DNA of 64,000 nt from Prevotella sp. (GCA_016901395.1 JAEAMQ010000048.1:35116-99115), one strand, 5' to 3'. Counted from the first letter of the stretch, positions 51,823 through 62,243 are shown. The notes: generated by a model not told the origin, from the sequence alone. A program made the numbers and translations.

Positions 51823-54360
51823 ATGAAGAAAACCTATTTGTTGCTGCCGGCAATGGCGATGGCTATGTCGGCTCAGGCCCAGACCAACGAACCTGCTTAC
51901 CAAATCTTAGGGAAGGACACCACCTGTCAGATATTTGTTTATTCTCCCGGCGAAAAGAGCGGATTGCATCTGGCCTACCTCTCCGACGACGAGACCTGGA
52001 AAGATGTTGGCCAGCTGTGTGGCTCCGACTATGCACAGTGGGGCGCCGAGAAGAAGATGTATCACCCGTTTGTGATGCATGCCAACGACGGCACATGGCG
52101 GTTGGTGTTTGGTGTGAACGACTATTCTCCCTGCTTTGCCGCCGCCTACAGTGAGGACCTGGTGACATGGCGTCCGCAAGACTATCCGCGCGTATCCGTG
52201 AAGGGCGTGTCGGAGCCTATCATGTTCCAAATGGACGATGGCACTTTCGACATCTATTATAAAGGTAAAGACGGTACCCGCCGCTATGTGCAGGCCACGC
52301 CCGACTTCCGCACCTTCACCGAGTCGCCCGACCCCAGCACCATCGAGGATGTGGCGTGGATGAGAGACACTGCCACGGTGGGCGACAAGCGTTTTGAGGG
52401 CAATCTCTTTGATGTTCCCAAGATACATCTGGACTATATACGCCAGTATTTCCACGCCGTAGATCGTGATGCTGAGTTGAGCCGGGAGACCATGCGCGAC
52501 GACGATAAGCGGTTTGCCCAGATTGGCAACACGGTGAACGCCACGCTCACGGTGGATGCCAGCCGCAGCAAGGCCATCAGCGACAAGCTGGTGGGCGCGT
52601 TCTTCGAGGACATCAGCTATGCGGCCGACGGCGGACTCTATGCCGAGTTGGTGCAAAACCGCGATTTTGAGTACTCCCCGGCCGACCGACGTGAGTGGAA
52701 CGCCACCACCGCTTGGGCATCCAATAAGCCCATTGTCATCAAGAAAGATATTCCCCTGAGTCAGACCAACCCCAACTACGCAGTGCTGGCTCAGCGTGAC
52801 ACCTTATATAATATAGGATGGGACGGTATCACCGCCGCCCCTCTGCAGTCGTTTGACTTCTCGGTTTATCTCCGCAATGAGACGGCTGAGAAAAACCAGG
52901 TAGTGGTATCGCTCGTTGATGACAAGGGTATCTCCGTGGCCACGGCAAAGCTCAAGACCGAGGGTCAGGGCTGGAACCGTTACACCGCACGTCTCGTGGT
53001 TGACAAGAAGGCGTTGAAGGGCAATGTGAGAATAGCCCTCACTCCGACGAAGAAAGGGTCGGTCGATGTGGACATGGTGAGCCTGTTCCCCACCGATACC
53101 TACAAGGGGCATGGCCTTCGCAAGGATTTGGCCGAGGCCATTGCCGCGCTGAAGCCCAAGTTTGTGCGCTTTCCCGGTGGTTGCATGAGCCACGGTCAGG
53201 GCATCGACAACATCTATCATTGGAATCAGACGGTAGGTCCGTGGCAGGATCGTACGCCTGCCCCCAACATCTGGGGCTATCATCAGACTCGCGGACTGGG
53301 CTTCTACGAGTATTTCCAGTTCTGTGAGGACATCGGCGCGGAGCCGTTGCCCGTGCTTGCTGCCGGTGTGCCCTGCCAGAACTCCCGACCCGACAAGGAC
53401 GGCATGGGTGGACAACAATGTGGCATTCCGATGAAGGATATGCCCGCCTATTGTCAGGAACTGCTCGACCTGATAGAGTGGGCTAATGGCGACCCCGCCA
53501 CGTCGAAGTGGGCCAGGATGCGCGCCGATGCCGGCCATCCCGCCCCGTTCAACCTGAAATATATCGGTATTGGCAACGAAGACATCATCTCTTCGGTCTT
53601 CGAGGAGCGTTATGAGATGATCTGCAAGGCCATCAAGGAGAAATATCCCAATATCATCGTGTGTGGCACAGTGGGGCCGTTCCATGATCCGTCGGCCGAC
53701 TACATCGAGGGTTGGAAGTTTGCCAAGGCCCACAAGGACATCATTGACATGGTCGACGAGCACTATTACGAGTCCACCGGATGGTATATGCACCATCAAG
53801 ACTATTACGACAACTACGACCGTACGGCCCCGAAGGTCTACCTCGGCGAGTGGGCGTCGCGATCGACGACCCACGAGAGTGCGCTGGTGGAAGCCATGCA
53901 CCTCTGTGGTCTGGAACGCAACGGCGACGTGGTGGCCATGTCGAGCTATGCCCCGCTGCTCTGCAAGGAGAAGCATGCCAACTGGAACCCCGACATGATC
54001 TATTTCAACAACGATACCATCACGGCTCTCACGCCCAGCTATGAGACCCAGCGGCTGTGGGGAAACACAGACGGTGACCGCTATGTGGAGTCGAAGTTTG
54101 ACATTCAGGAAGACCTGAGGTATCGGGTGGCAGCCAGTGTAGTGAGAAACACCAAGACTGGCAAGACCTATCTCAAACTGGTTAATGCCCTTCCTGCACA
54201 ACTCAACCTCACCGTTCAGGGGCTGAATATCCCCGACGGAGCCATAGCCGAAGAGTTCTCTGGAAAGGTGACCGATCGCCGTGTGACGGTCTCCAAGACC
54301 ACCGTTTCAGGTCCGAAACTAACGCTTCCGCCATACACTGTAAGGATAATTGAGATGTAA
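51823..54360 (+). CDS. Secreted alpha-L-arabinofuranosidase, GH51, with N-terminal beta-propeller-like domain
   Basis: 845 residues with a signal peptide (MKKTYLLLPAMAMAMSAQAQ). Residues ~25-200 look like a partial GH43-type propeller (YHPFVMHANDGTWRLVFGV, ISEPIMF-like VSEPIMFQMDDGTFD). The rest is GH51: ADGGLYAELVQNRDFEY, FVRFPGGC, acid/base Glu586 in GIGNED and nucleophile Glu676 in LGEWAS, then a C-terminal beta domain. It releases arabinose from plant arabinan or arabinoxylan. No susC/susD nearby. The fused propeller fragment is shorter than a full GH43 domain and is probably for binding or support. Confidence 0.9.
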   Translation: MKKTYLLLPAMAMAMSAQAQTNEPAYQILGKDTTCQIFVYSPGEKSGLHLAYLSDDETWKDVGQLCGSDYAQWGAEKKMYHPFVMHANDGTWRLVFGVNDYSPCFAAAYSEDLVTWRPQDYPRVSVKGVSEPIMFQMDDGTFDIYYKGKDGTRRYVQATPDFRTFTESPDPSTIEDVAWMRDTATVGDKRFEGNLFDVPKIHLDYIRQYFHAVDRDAELSRETMRDDDKRFAQIGNTVNATLTVDASRSKAISDKLVGAFFEDISYAADGGLYAELVQNRDFEYSPADRREWNATTAWASNKPIVIKKDIPLSQTNPNYAVLAQRDTLYNIGWDGITAAPLQSFDFSVYLRNETAEKNQVVVSLVDDKGISVATAKLKTEGQGWNRYTARLVVDKKALKGNVRIALTPTKKGSVDVDMVSLFPTDTYKGHGLRKDLAEAIAALKPKFVRFPGGCMSHGQGIDNIYHWNQTVGPWQDRTPAPNIWGYHQTRGLGFYEYFQFCEDIGAEPLPVLAAGVPCQNSRPDKDGMGGQQCGIPMKDMPAYCQELLDLIEWANGDPATSKWARMRADAGHPAPFNLKYIGIGNEDIISSVFEERYEMICKAIKEKYPNIIVCGTVGPFHDPSADYIEGWKFAKAHKDIIDMVDEHYYESTGWYMHHQDYYDNYDRTAPKVYLGEWASRSTTHESALVEAMHLCGLERNGDVVAMSSYAPLLCKEKHANWNPDMIYFNNDTITALTPSYETQRLWGNTDGDRYVESKFDIQEDLRYRVAASVVRNTKTGKTYLKLVNALPAQLNLTVQGLNIPDGAIAEEFSGKVTDRRVTVSKTTVSGPKLTLPPYTVRIIEM

Positions 54361-54370
54361 AATCATCCGC

Positions 54371-54410
54371 AAAAAGCCATGCCAATGTAATGTTTTCGGC
54401 ATGGCTTTTT
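54371..54410 (+). terminator. Intrinsic terminator after the GH51 gene
   Basis: Perfect 13-bp stem AAAAAGCCATGCC and complement, with its own A- and T-runs, so it can work in both directions. Confidence 0.9.
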
Positions 54411-54588
54411 GACATCATATACCATAGGTTTTGGTTAAAAAACTGAAAACCTGACTTGTTATATATCAATTAGTGTGTAAAATATGTTCTTTTTAAGAAA
54501 AACATTTGGAAATATCAAGTTTTTTTTCTTATTTTGCACTCAGTTTATTGAATTAAACATAAAATTATTATATTAAATTCTAGAGAGT

Positions 54589-55695
54589 ATGAAAAGATTA
54601 TTTACTTTGATGGCTGCCGGTTTGGTTGCAGCTTCAATGAGTGCTCAGACAGTTACTGAGAGTAAAACTTTCGACAACGTTTACATTGGCATTAATGGTG
54701 GTGTAGCTACCAAGACAACTGGTCACGCATGGCTGAAGGGTCTGAACCCTAATGCAGGTCTTCGCATCGGTCGTTACTTCACTCCTGTTTTTGGTCTCGC
54801 TGTTGAGAGCAATGCATATTTTTCAAATAAGCCTTGGCAGTCTGTTGGTACTACCGTTCGCGCTTTGAACACAAGTTTGCTCGGTACTGTGAACCTCAGC
54901 AATTGGTTTGGTGGTTACAAGGGTGAGCCCCGTGCATTCGAGGTTTCTGCACTCTATGGTTTTGGTTGGGGGCATGTCTTTGGCCAGGCCGACAAATATG
55001 TTGGTTCTGATTTCAAGGCTACTGCGGCTCAGAACGCCACTGCTGGTAACCAGAACATCGTAAAGTCTAACAGCCTGACCTCTAAGGCAGCTCTTGACTT
55101 CGCTTTCAATCTTGGCGAGAGCAAGGCTTGGCAGATCTATATTGAGCCAGCTATTATCTGGGGTCTGAACGGTCTCGGTTATGAGGGCGTAGAGTACAAC
55201 GTGAACAAGTCTTTCGTTCAGCTGAACGCTGGTCTCGTTTACAAGTTCAAGAACTCTAACGGTACTCACAACTTCACTATTGCACAGCTCCGCGATCAGG
55301 CTGAGATCGATGCTCTGAACTCTACAATCAACGACCTCCGCAACGAGTTGGCTAAGAAGCCGAAGGAAGTGGTGAAGGAAGTGGTGAAGGAAGCTCCGGC
55401 TCCTCAGGAAGTAAAGGTTGAGAACCTCGTATTCGTAACCTTCGCTCAGGGCAAGGCTGATCTGACCAAGGACGCTAAGAAGGCTCTTGACGGTGTTACT
55501 TCTGGCAAGCACGTACAGATTGTTGGTACAGCTTCTCCCGAGGGTTCTAAGGAGATTAACGACAAGCTGTCTCAGGCTCGTGCAGACGTTGTGGCTAACT
55601 ACCTGAAGGCTAATGGTGTCGTCATTGACGAGGCTACAGGCAAGGGTGTACAGGGCACGACTTCAAACCGTCTGGCTGTTGTTTACGTGAAGTAA
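54589..55695 (+). CDS. OmpA family outer-membrane protein
   Basis: 368 residues with a signal peptide (MKRLFTLMAAGLVAASMSAQ). Residues ~30-225 are the transmembrane beta-barrel; 230-275 a linker with a short coiled coil and a KEVVKEVVKEAP repeat; 280-368 the OmpA-like peptidoglycan-binding domain (FVTFAQGKADLTKDAKKAL, GTASPEGSKEIND, LSQARADVVANYL). It ties the outer membrane to the wall. Codon choice is strongly biased (GGT, GCT, CGC, AAC, AAG), unlike most neighbours, as expected of a very abundant protein. Confidence 0.92.
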   Translation: MKRLFTLMAAGLVAASMSAQTVTESKTFDNVYIGINGGVATKTTGHAWLKGLNPNAGLRIGRYFTPVFGLAVESNAYFSNKPWQSVGTTVRALNTSLLGTVNLSNWFGGYKGEPRAFEVSALYGFGWGHVFGQADKYVGSDFKATAAQNATAGNQNIVKSNSLTSKAALDFAFNLGESKAWQIYIEPAIIWGLNGLGYEGVEYNVNKSFVQLNAGLVYKFKNSNGTHNFTIAQLRDQAEIDALNSTINDLRNELAKKPKEVVKEVVKEAPAPQEVKVENLVFVTFAQGKADLTKDAKKALDGVTSGKHVQIVGTASPEGSKEINDKLSQARADVVANYLKANGVVIDEATGKGVQGTTSNRLAVVYVK

Positions 55696-55718
55696 TTCGA
55701 AATACAACCAAATAGAGA

Positions 55719-55750
55719 ATCCCGTTGTCCGAAAGGGCGACGGGATTTTT
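55719..55750 (+). terminator. Intrinsic terminator after the OmpA-family gene
   Basis: Thirteen-bp stem AATCCCGTTGTCC with GGGCGACGGGATT (two G-U), GAAA loop, then five Ts. Confidence 0.92.
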
Positions 55751-55869
55751 GTATTTATACAAGTCTGGACATTGTCTTGAGGATATTTCAATAATGTGAT
55801 AATCTAAAAGATATTTGCCTATTTTCCTTACGTTTTTATCTAAAAGTGTATTTTTGTAACTATGATTTA

Positions 55870-55899
55870 TTGTTTTTATAAATAAAATAAGTACCTTTG
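55870..55899 (+). promoter_or_regulatory. Promoter of the branched-chain amino acid operon
   Basis: TTG at 55870-55872, 19 nt, TACCTTTG at 55892-55899. The leader is only about 20 nt, too short for an attenuator, unlike the Phe/Tyr operon. Confidence 0.68.
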
Positions 55900-55922
55900 C
55901 AAAATATTATAATTAGTGGTTT

Positions 55923-57725
55923 ATGAAAAATCAGTTGAGAAGTTCTGTATGTACAGAAGGAAGACGTATGGCAGGAGCGCGTGCACTTTGGACTGCCGCA
56001 GGTATGAAGCGTGAACAATATGGAAAACCGATTATTGCAGTCGTCAACTCGTTCACTCAGTTTGTCCCTGGTCATACCCACCTTCATGAGATAGGTCAGA
56101 TTGTTAAGCAGGAAATAGAGAATATGGGATGCTATGCCGCCGAGTTCAATACGATTGCCATTGATGATGGTATTGCGATGGGACATGATGGTATGCTGTA
56201 TTCATTGCCTTCAAGAGATATTATTGCCGATTCTGTAGAATATATGGTCAACGCCCACAAGGCGGATGCCATGATTTGTATATCCAATTGTGATAAGGTG
56301 ACGCCGGGTATGCTTATGGCAACCATGCGACTCAACATCCCGACGATATTCTGTTCGGGTGGCCCGATGGAGGCTGGTCGCTGGCGTGGCGAGAACGCTG
56401 ACCTGATTACCGCAATGGTCAAGGGGGCCGACCCCGAAGTGAGCGATGAGGAGATGGCAAAGATTGAGCAGACAGCCTGTCCGGGTTGTGGTAGTTGCTC
56501 CGGAATGTTCACGGCCAACTCCATGAACTCCCTTTCCGAGGCTATTGGACTCTCGCTTCCTGGCAATGGAACGATTTTGGCCACCCATGCCAATCGTATA
56601 GAGCTTTTCAAACAGGCTGCCCGCCAGATTGTGAAAAATGCGCTGGCCTATTACGAGGACGGCGACGACAGCGTACTGCCGAGAAGCATTGCCACCCGCG
56701 ATGCGTTCCTCAATGCCATGACATTGGACATTGCGATGGGCGGAAGCACCAATACCGTGCTCCATCTTCTGGCTGTTGCTCAGGAAGGTGAGGTCGATTT
56801 CAGCATGGACGACATCGATAAATTGAGCCGTAAGGTGCCTTGCCTCTGCAAGTTGGCCCCCAATACCCAGAAATATTCGGTACAGGAGTGCAACCGTGCC
56901 GGTGGCATCATGGGTATCCTCAACGAGTTGAACAAGGGTGGTTTGATTAATCCCAAGGTAAGTCGCGTGGATGGTCTGACCCTCGGTCAGGCTATGGAGG
57001 AGTATGACATCACCAAGAAGAATATCTCTGCTGAGGCTGACCGCATCTATCACAGTGCCCCCGGATATAAGTTCTCGACCAAGATGGGTAGCCAAAACTC
57101 CCAGTGGTCGTCGCTCGATACAGACCGCGAGAACGGCTGTATCCGCGATATGGAACATGCTTATACCAAGGACGGCGGTCTGGCAGTGCTGTTTGGCAAC
57201 ATTGCTCAGGATGGTTGCGTGGTGAAAACTGCCGGTGTGGACGAGGAACTTTGGCATTTCTCGGGTCCTGCTGTGGTCTTCGATTCGCAGGATGATGCCT
57301 GTGAGGGTATCCTCGGAGGAAAGGTGAACAGCGGCGATTGCGTTGTTATCACCCATGAAGGACCCAAGGGAGGCCCAGGCATGCAGGAGATGCTTTATCC
57401 CACCTCTTATATTAAGAGTCGTCATCTCGGCAAAGAATGTGCGCTCATTACCGACGGACGCTTCTCTGGTGGCACCAGCGGATTGAGCATCGGACATATT
57501 TCTCCCGAGGCCGCCGCAGGTGGAAATATTGGTAAAATCAAGGATGGTGACATCATCGAAATAGACATTCCCAACCGCTCCATCAACGTGAAGTTGAGCG
57601 ATGAGGAACTGGCCGCACGTCCACAGCAGCCATTAAAGCGTAACCGCGTAGTGAGCAAGGCCTTGAGAGCTTATGCGCAAAGCGTTAGTTCGGCTGACAA
57701 AGGTGGCGTGAGAATCATTGATTAA
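55923..57725 (+). CDS. ilvD: Dihydroxy-acid dehydratase
   Basis: 600 residues. Iron-sulfur and active-site motifs: [28 protein letters not shown], and the C-terminal [21 protein letters not shown], all intact. It dehydrates dihydroxyisovalerate and dihydroxymethylvalerate to the keto acids of Val and Ile. First gene of the ilvD-ilvB-ilvN-thioesterase group; ilvB follows after 28 nt. Confidence 0.97.
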   Translation: MKNQLRSSVCTEGRRMAGARALWTAAGMKREQYGKPIIAVVNSFTQFVPGHTHLHEIGQIVKQEIENMGCYAAEFNTIAIDDGIAMGHDGMLYSLPSRDIIADSVEYMVNAHKADAMICISNCDKVTPGMLMATMRLNIPTIFCSGGPMEAGRWRGENADLITAMVKGADPEVSDEEMAKIEQTACPGCGSCSGMFTANSMNSLSEAIGLSLPGNGTILATHANRIELFKQAARQIVKNALAYYEDGDDSVLPRSIATRDAFLNAMTLDIAMGGSTNTVLHLLAVAQEGEVDFSMDDIDKLSRKVPCLCKLAPNTQKYSVQECNRAGGIMGILNELNKGGLINPKVSRVDGLTLGQAMEEYDITKKNISAEADRIYHSAPGYKFSTKMGSQNSQWSSLDTDRENGCIRDMEHAYTKDGGLAVLFGNIAQDGCVVKTAGVDEELWHFSGPAVVFDSQDDACEGILGGKVNSGDCVVITHEGPKGGPGMQEMLYPTSYIKSRHLGKECALITDGRFSGGTSGLSIGHISPEAAAGGNIGKIKDGDIIEIDIPNRSINVKLSDEELAARPQQPLKRNRVVSKALRAYAQSVSSADKGGVRIID

Positions 57726-57753
57726 CAGCATTTTCAACGATTAAAGAGATTAA

Positions 57754-59559
57754 ATGATGGACAACAAGATAAGCAAAAACAGTAAGAATGCCCAGACTGC
57801 TTCGGCCCCTTCACAGGAGCCTCAGGCTCCTTGGGCAGGCATACAGATAGGAGAGGAGTGCTCCGGTGCAGAGATATTGATGCGCGCTTTGTATCAGGAG
57901 AATGTGCGCACCATCTTTGGCTATCCCGGCGGTGCAATCATTCCTGTATACGATAAATTGTACACCTATACGCAGAAAAGTTCCCCTTGGTTCGACCATA
58001 TCCTCGTTCGTCACGAGCAGGCGGCTGCCCATGCTGCCGAAGGATATGCCCGTGTGACCGGTGAAGTGGGCGTAGTGGTGGTTACTTCAGGCCCTGGCGT
58101 GACCAATACGCTGACTGGCGTGGCCGATGCCATGATGGATTCCATTCCCCTTGTGGTCATTGCCGGACAGGTTGGCGTGGGTGCTTTGGGCACCGATGCG
58201 TTCCAGGAGGTCGACCTCGTGAACATGGCACAGCCCATTTCCAAGTGGAGTTATCAGATCAGACGGCCTGAAGATGTGGCTTGGGCGGTAAACCGCGCAT
58301 TCTATATCGCCAAGAGCGGTCGTCCCGGCCCGGTGGTGCTCGATTTCCCGAAGAATGCCCAAGTAGGCAAAACGAAGTGGCTTCCCGGCAAGACCGATAA
58401 GGTGAAGTCGTATATTCCCTATCCGAAAATCAACGAGGAAGCCGTGAAAGAGGCTGCCGAACTGATTAATAATGCGAAAAAACCGATGGCTCTCGTGGGG
58501 CATGGAGTAGAAATCAGCGAGGCTCAGGAGGAGTTGAAGCAACTGCTTGAGACCGCTGACATCCCTGCCGGACTCACCCTTCTGGGTCTGTCGGTGCTTC
58601 CCACGGACTATCCCTGGAATGTCGGCATGCTCGGCATGCACGGAAAATATGCTCCCAACCTGAAGCAACAGGAGTGCGATGTGCTCATTGCCATTGGCAT
58701 GCGCTTTGATGATCGTGTGACGGGAAGACTCGACAAATATGCCAAGCAAGCCAAAATCATCCATCTGGATATTGATCCTTGTGAGATTGATAAGAACGTA
58801 AAGACCGATGTGGCGGTTATTGGCGACTGCAAAGAGAGCCTTACCGCTCTCAACAAATTGGTGAAAAAGACCAGCCATACTGATTGGCGAGAGTCGTTCA
58901 AACCGCTTGACGAGCAGGAGCAAAAAGAGGTTATCGACCGCGATCTCTATCCCACTGATGGCCCATTGCTGATGGGTGAGGTGGTGAATGCTGTGGCCGA
59001 AGCCACCAATGGCGATGCAGTCTTGGTGAATGACGTGGGTCTTAACCAAATGTTCTCCAGCCGATATTTCAAGTTCAATAAACTCAGAAGCATTGTGACA
59101 AGTGGTGGCTTGGGTACAATGGGATTTGGTTTGCCCGCCGCAATGGGTGCAGCTTTCGGTGCTCCCGACCGTACTATCTGCCTGTTTATGGGCGATGGTG
59201 GTTTCCAAATGAGCATCCAGGAACTCGGAACCATCATGGAGCATCAGGTACCTGTGAAGATGATTGTGCTTAACAACAATTATCTTGGCAATGTACGCCA
59301 GTGGCAAGACCTGATGTTTGAGCATCGTCATTCGTTCACCAAATTGGTAAATCCTAATTATGAGGATATTGCCAGAGGATACCATATTCCTTATGACGTT
59401 GTGATTGAGCGGGAAGACCTGCAGGAAAAGGTTGCTAAGATGTTGGCTACAGATGGTCCTTACATCTTGGAATGTGCCGTGAAGGAAGACGAAAACGTGC
59501 AGCCGATGGTTACTCCGGGTAGTGCTATAGATGAAATGAAGTTGCATTTGGATATTTAA
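57754..59559 (+). CDS. ilvB: Acetolactate synthase large subunit
   Basis: 601 residues of the thiamine-diphosphate family. After a polar N-terminal extension of ~25 residues come GYPGGAIIPVYD, the catalytic Glu in VRHEQAAAHAAEGYAR, the FAD/pyruvate-binding middle domain and the ThDP motif GDGGFQMSIQELGT...NNNYLGNVRQW. It condenses pyruvate units to acetolactate or acetohydroxybutyrate. The regulatory subunit is encoded 4 nt downstream. Confidence 0.96.
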   Translation: MMDNKISKNSKNAQTASAPSQEPQAPWAGIQIGEECSGAEILMRALYQENVRTIFGYPGGAIIPVYDKLYTYTQKSSPWFDHILVRHEQAAAHAAEGYARVTGEVGVVVVTSGPGVTNTLTGVADAMMDSIPLVVIAGQVGVGALGTDAFQEVDLVNMAQPISKWSYQIRRPEDVAWAVNRAFYIAKSGRPGPVVLDFPKNAQVGKTKWLPGKTDKVKSYIPYPKINEEAVKEAAELINNAKKPMALVGHGVEISEAQEELKQLLETADIPAGLTLLGLSVLPTDYPWNVGMLGMHGKYAPNLKQQECDVLIAIGMRFDDRVTGRLDKYAKQAKIIHLDIDPCEIDKNVKTDVAVIGDCKESLTALNKLVKKTSHTDWRESFKPLDEQEQKEVIDRDLYPTDGPLLMGEVVNAVAEATNGDAVLVNDVGLNQMFSSRYFKFNKLRSIVTSGGLGTMGFGLPAAMGAAFGAPDRTICLFMGDGGFQMSIQELGTIMEHQVPVKMIVLNNNYLGNVRQWQDLMFEHRHSFTKLVNPNYEDIARGYHIPYDVVIEREDLQEKVAKMLATDGPYILECAVKEDENVQPMVTPGSAIDEMKLHLDI

Positions 59560-59563
59560 TGTT

Positions 59564-60097
59564 ATGGAACAGAAGTTTTATACCTTATTAGTATATAGTG
59601 AGAATGTGGCCGGTATTCTGAATCAGGTTACCGCGGTGTTTACCCGCCGACAGGTGAATATCGAGAGCCTGAACGTGTCGGCATCAAGCATTCAGGGTAT
59701 CCACAAATACACGATCACGTGTTGGAGTGATGCCGATCAGATAGAAAAGATTACCAAACAGATAGAAAAGAAGATAGATATCATCAAGGCTAATTATTAT
59801 ACTGATGAGCAACTTTTCATCCATGAGGTGGCTTTGTATAAAATATCTACGCCGGTATTGCTTGATAATCCTGAGGTTTCACGTGTCATCCGACGCCATG
59901 ATGCCCGCATGATGGAGGTGAATCCAAAATACTCTACGGTGTTGCTTGCAGGGCTTACCGAAGACATTGCCGACTTATATCACTTGCTCAACGGCTTCAA
60001 TTGCTTGTTGCAGTATTCTCGTTCAGGCCGTATTGCTGTCACACGTAGTTTTGAGGAGCCTATCACCGACTTCCTGAAAGAGCAGGAGGCTGAGTGA
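59564..60097 (+). CDS. ilvN: Acetolactate synthase small subunit
   Basis: 177 residues. N-terminal ACT domain (YTLLVYSENVAGILNQVTAVFTRRQVNIESLNVS, about 5-75) that should bind Val and give feedback control, then the C-terminal domain which activates the catalytic subunit. It starts 4 nt after ilvB and its stop overlaps a GTG of the thioesterase frame. Confidence 0.93.
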   Translation: MEQKFYTLLVYSENVAGILNQVTAVFTRRQVNIESLNVSASSIQGIHKYTITCWSDADQIEKITKQIEKKIDIIKANYYTDEQLFIHEVALYKISTPVLLDNPEVSRVIRRHDARMMEVNPKYSTVLLAGLTEDIADLYHLLNGFNCLLQYSRSGRIAVTRSFEEPITDFLKEQEAE

Positions 60098-60114
60098 AAC
60101 AGGAGACACAGACG

Positions 60115-60900
60115 ATGATAGAACAGAAGGATAAAGGTGGCATGCTGCCCAAGGTTGGGCGTTATGAGTTTATGGCCGAACCTTTCCATTGCGATTTCAA
60201 TGACCATTTGTTTATGGGACACTTGGGAAACGCGATGCTGAATGCGGCTGATTTTCATAGCAACGACCGTGGTTATGGCATGCATTACCTCAATACCATA
60301 CATAAGACTTGGGTGTTGTCGCGTCTCGCCATAGAGCTGAGCGAGATGCCCAAGGCTTACGACCGCTTTGCGATAGAGACGTGGGTGGAGGCTGTGATGA
60401 AGTCATTCACCAGCCGTAACTTTGCTGTTACGAGTGTCGATGGCACCAAAGTCTACGGCTATGGACGCAGCATCTGGGCCATGATCGATACAGAAACCCG
60501 TCAACCTGTTAACCTGCTGGAGGTCCGCGACGGTCTCATTCAGGATTATGTAGAGACCGAAAAGTCCTGCCCCATAGAGAAATCGGGACGTGTGAAGATC
60601 AGCAAGGATGCAGAGTCGATACGCAGCATCGACACCTATTATAATGATGCTGATGTCAACGGACATGTCAACTCGGTGAAATATATCGAACACATTCTCG
60701 ACCTTTTCGATGTAGACTGGTATCGTTCGCATCTGCTGAAGCGTTTTGAAATAGCGTATGTCGCAGAGAGTTATCCCGGTGACCGTCTCCATTTTTACAA
60801 AGAGCAGACGGCAGAAAGTGAATTTTGTATAAGAATAACCAAAGGAAATACAGAAGAAACCGAGGTTGTAAGAAGTTTGGTTAAATTTGTAAATATCTGA
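60115..60900 (+). CDS. Acyl-ACP thioesterase
   Basis: 261 residues from the ATG at 60115 (MIEQKDKGGMLP). Two hotdog folds in tandem, as in plant FatA/FatB-type thioesterases: FNDHLFMGHLGNAMLNAADFHSNDRGYG and the second half with NDADVNGHVNSVKYIEHI. The latter holds the conserved Asn and His of the catalytic set. It frees fatty acids from acyl carrier protein. A GTG at 60094 overlapping the ilvN stop is another possible start. Placement in a branched-chain operon suggests a link to branched fatty acids, which is inference only. Confidence 0.85.
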   Translation: MIEQKDKGGMLPKVGRYEFMAEPFHCDFNDHLFMGHLGNAMLNAADFHSNDRGYGMHYLNTIHKTWVLSRLAIELSEMPKAYDRFAIETWVEAVMKSFTSRNFAVTSVDGTKVYGYGRSIWAMIDTETRQPVNLLEVRDGLIQDYVETEKSCPIEKSGRVKISKDAESIRSIDTYYNDADVNGHVNSVKYIEHILDLFDVDWYRSHLLKRFEIAYVAESYPGDRLHFYKEQTAESEFCIRITKGNTEETEVVRSLVKFVNI

Positions 60901-60907
60901 AAGAATA

Positions 60908-60939
60908 TTTGGTGGTTTTCTATTATTTTGTTACCTTTG
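60908..60939 (+). promoter_or_regulatory. ilvC promoter, Bacteroidetes type
   Basis: TTTG at 60908-60911, 20 nt, TACCTTTG at 60932-60939. ilvC therefore has its own start with a ~70-nt A+T-rich leader in which the word ATTCAA recurs. Confidence 0.8.
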
Positions 60940-61012
60940 CATTCAATTAATTCAAATCAAGAATTCAAAGGATTCAAAGATAGATAATTAACGTTATTAA
61001 ACATTATATATT

Positions 61013-62056
61013 ATGGCAGAGATGAATTTTGGTGGCGTAGTAGAAAACGTAGTCACCAACAAGGAGTTTACTTTGGAAAAGGCACGTGAGGTGCTGAAAA
61101 ACGAAACTATCGCAGTGATTGGTTATGGAATTCAGGGTCCAGGTCAGGCTGGCAACCTTCGTGACAATGGTTTCAACGTAATCGTCGGCCAGCGTGAGGG
61201 CAAGACCTATAACAAGGCTGTTGAAGACGGATGGGTTCCTGGTAAGACTCTCTTCCCCATTGAGGAAGCTGTCAAGAAAGGTACTATCATTTGTATGTTG
61301 CTGTCTGATGCCGGTCAGATTGCCCTTTGGCCCAAAATCAAACCTCTGCTCGTTCCCGGCAAGACATTGTATTATTCTCATGGTTTCGCCATCAACTGGG
61401 CAGATCGCACAGGCGTTGTTCCTCCCAAGGACATCGATGTTATCATGGTTGCTCCTAAGGGTTCTGGTACTTCTCTTCGCACCATGTTCCTCGAGGGTCG
61501 TGGCTTGAACTGTTCTTATGCAGTTTATCAGGATGCTACTGGCAAAGCTGAGGAGAAGACTGTAGCCTTCGGTATCGGTATCGGTGCAGGTTATATGTTC
61601 AAGACTACCTTCCAGAGAGAGGCTACTTCTGACCTCACCGGTGAACGTGGTTCACTGATGGGTGCCATCGAAGGACTGCTCGAGGCTCAGTATGAGACTC
61701 TCCGTGCACATGGCCACTCACCTTCGGAGGCTTTCAACGAGACTGTTGAGGAGCTGACACAGAGCCTTGGCCCGTTGTTCGCAGAGAAGGGAATGGACTG
61801 GATGTATGCTAACTGCTCTACCACCGCACAGCGTGGTGCACTTGATTGGCGTCCCCGTTTCAAGGCTGCCATCAAGCCCGTCATGGAGTGGTTGTATCTG
61901 AGTGTGGAGAACGGTACAGAGGCACAGATCTCTATCGACAAGAACTCTCAGCCCGATTATCGTGAGAAACTCAACGAAGAGTTAAAGGAAATGCACGATA
62001 TGGAGATGTGGCGCGCTGCTGAAACTGTACGTCAGCTCCGTCCTGAGAACAACTAA
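61013..62056 (+). CDS. ilvC: Ketol-acid reductoisomerase
   Basis: 347 residues, the short class I form. The NADPH loop GYGIQGPGQAGNLRDNGFNV lies near residue 38; metal-binding acidic residues lie in the C-terminal helical domain (DLTGERGSLMGAIEGLLEAQYE). It isomerises and reduces acetolactate for Val/Ile/Leu. Codon use is strongly biased, like the OmpA-family gene, and it has a separate promoter, so it is probably made in excess over the rest of the operon. Confidence 0.97.
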   Translation: MAEMNFGGVVENVVTNKEFTLEKAREVLKNETIAVIGYGIQGPGQAGNLRDNGFNVIVGQREGKTYNKAVEDGWVPGKTLFPIEEAVKKGTIICMLLSDAGQIALWPKIKPLLVPGKTLYYSHGFAINWADRTGVVPPKDIDVIMVAPKGSGTSLRTMFLEGRGLNCSYAVYQDATGKAEEKTVAFGIGIGAGYMFKTTFQREATSDLTGERGSLMGAIEGLLEAQYETLRAHGHSPSEAFNETVEELTQSLGPLFAEKGMDWMYANCSTTAQRGALDWRPRFKAAIKPVMEWLYLSVENGTEAQISIDKNSQPDYREKLNEELKEMHDMEMWRAAETVRQLRPENN

Positions 62057-62086
62057 TCGCACTTCGGCGAAATAGTAAATATACAG

Positions 62087-62128
62087 ACAGGCCTTGGGTT
62101 TCATCGAAACTCAAGGCCTGTTTTTTTT
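62087..62128 (+). terminator. Intrinsic terminator after ilvC
   Basis: Long stem (ACAGGCCTTGGGTTTC with GAAACTCAAGGCCTGT, one mismatch), three-base loop, then eight Ts. Confidence 0.95.
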
Positions 62129-62235
62129 GTGATGCTTGTTGTGTTCCTGACGATATGAACTTTTAGTAGAAGCCAAAAAGTACTAATCCTGCAGGATTAT
62201 TGACATCGTTTTACCTCTAAACACAACTTATTTTG

Positions 62236-62243
62236 TAATTTTG
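62236..62243 (+). promoter_or_regulatory. Possible -7 box of the MFS transporter gene
   Basis: TAATTTTG with a ~115-nt leader before the ATG at 62362. The leader holds a small hairpin (ACCATCT/AGATGGT near 62306-62321). Confidence 0.4.

Noticed and set aside
55870..55923. Attenuator before ilvD analogous to that of pheA
   Set aside because: The predicted leader is only about 20 nt and has no open frame or hairpin.
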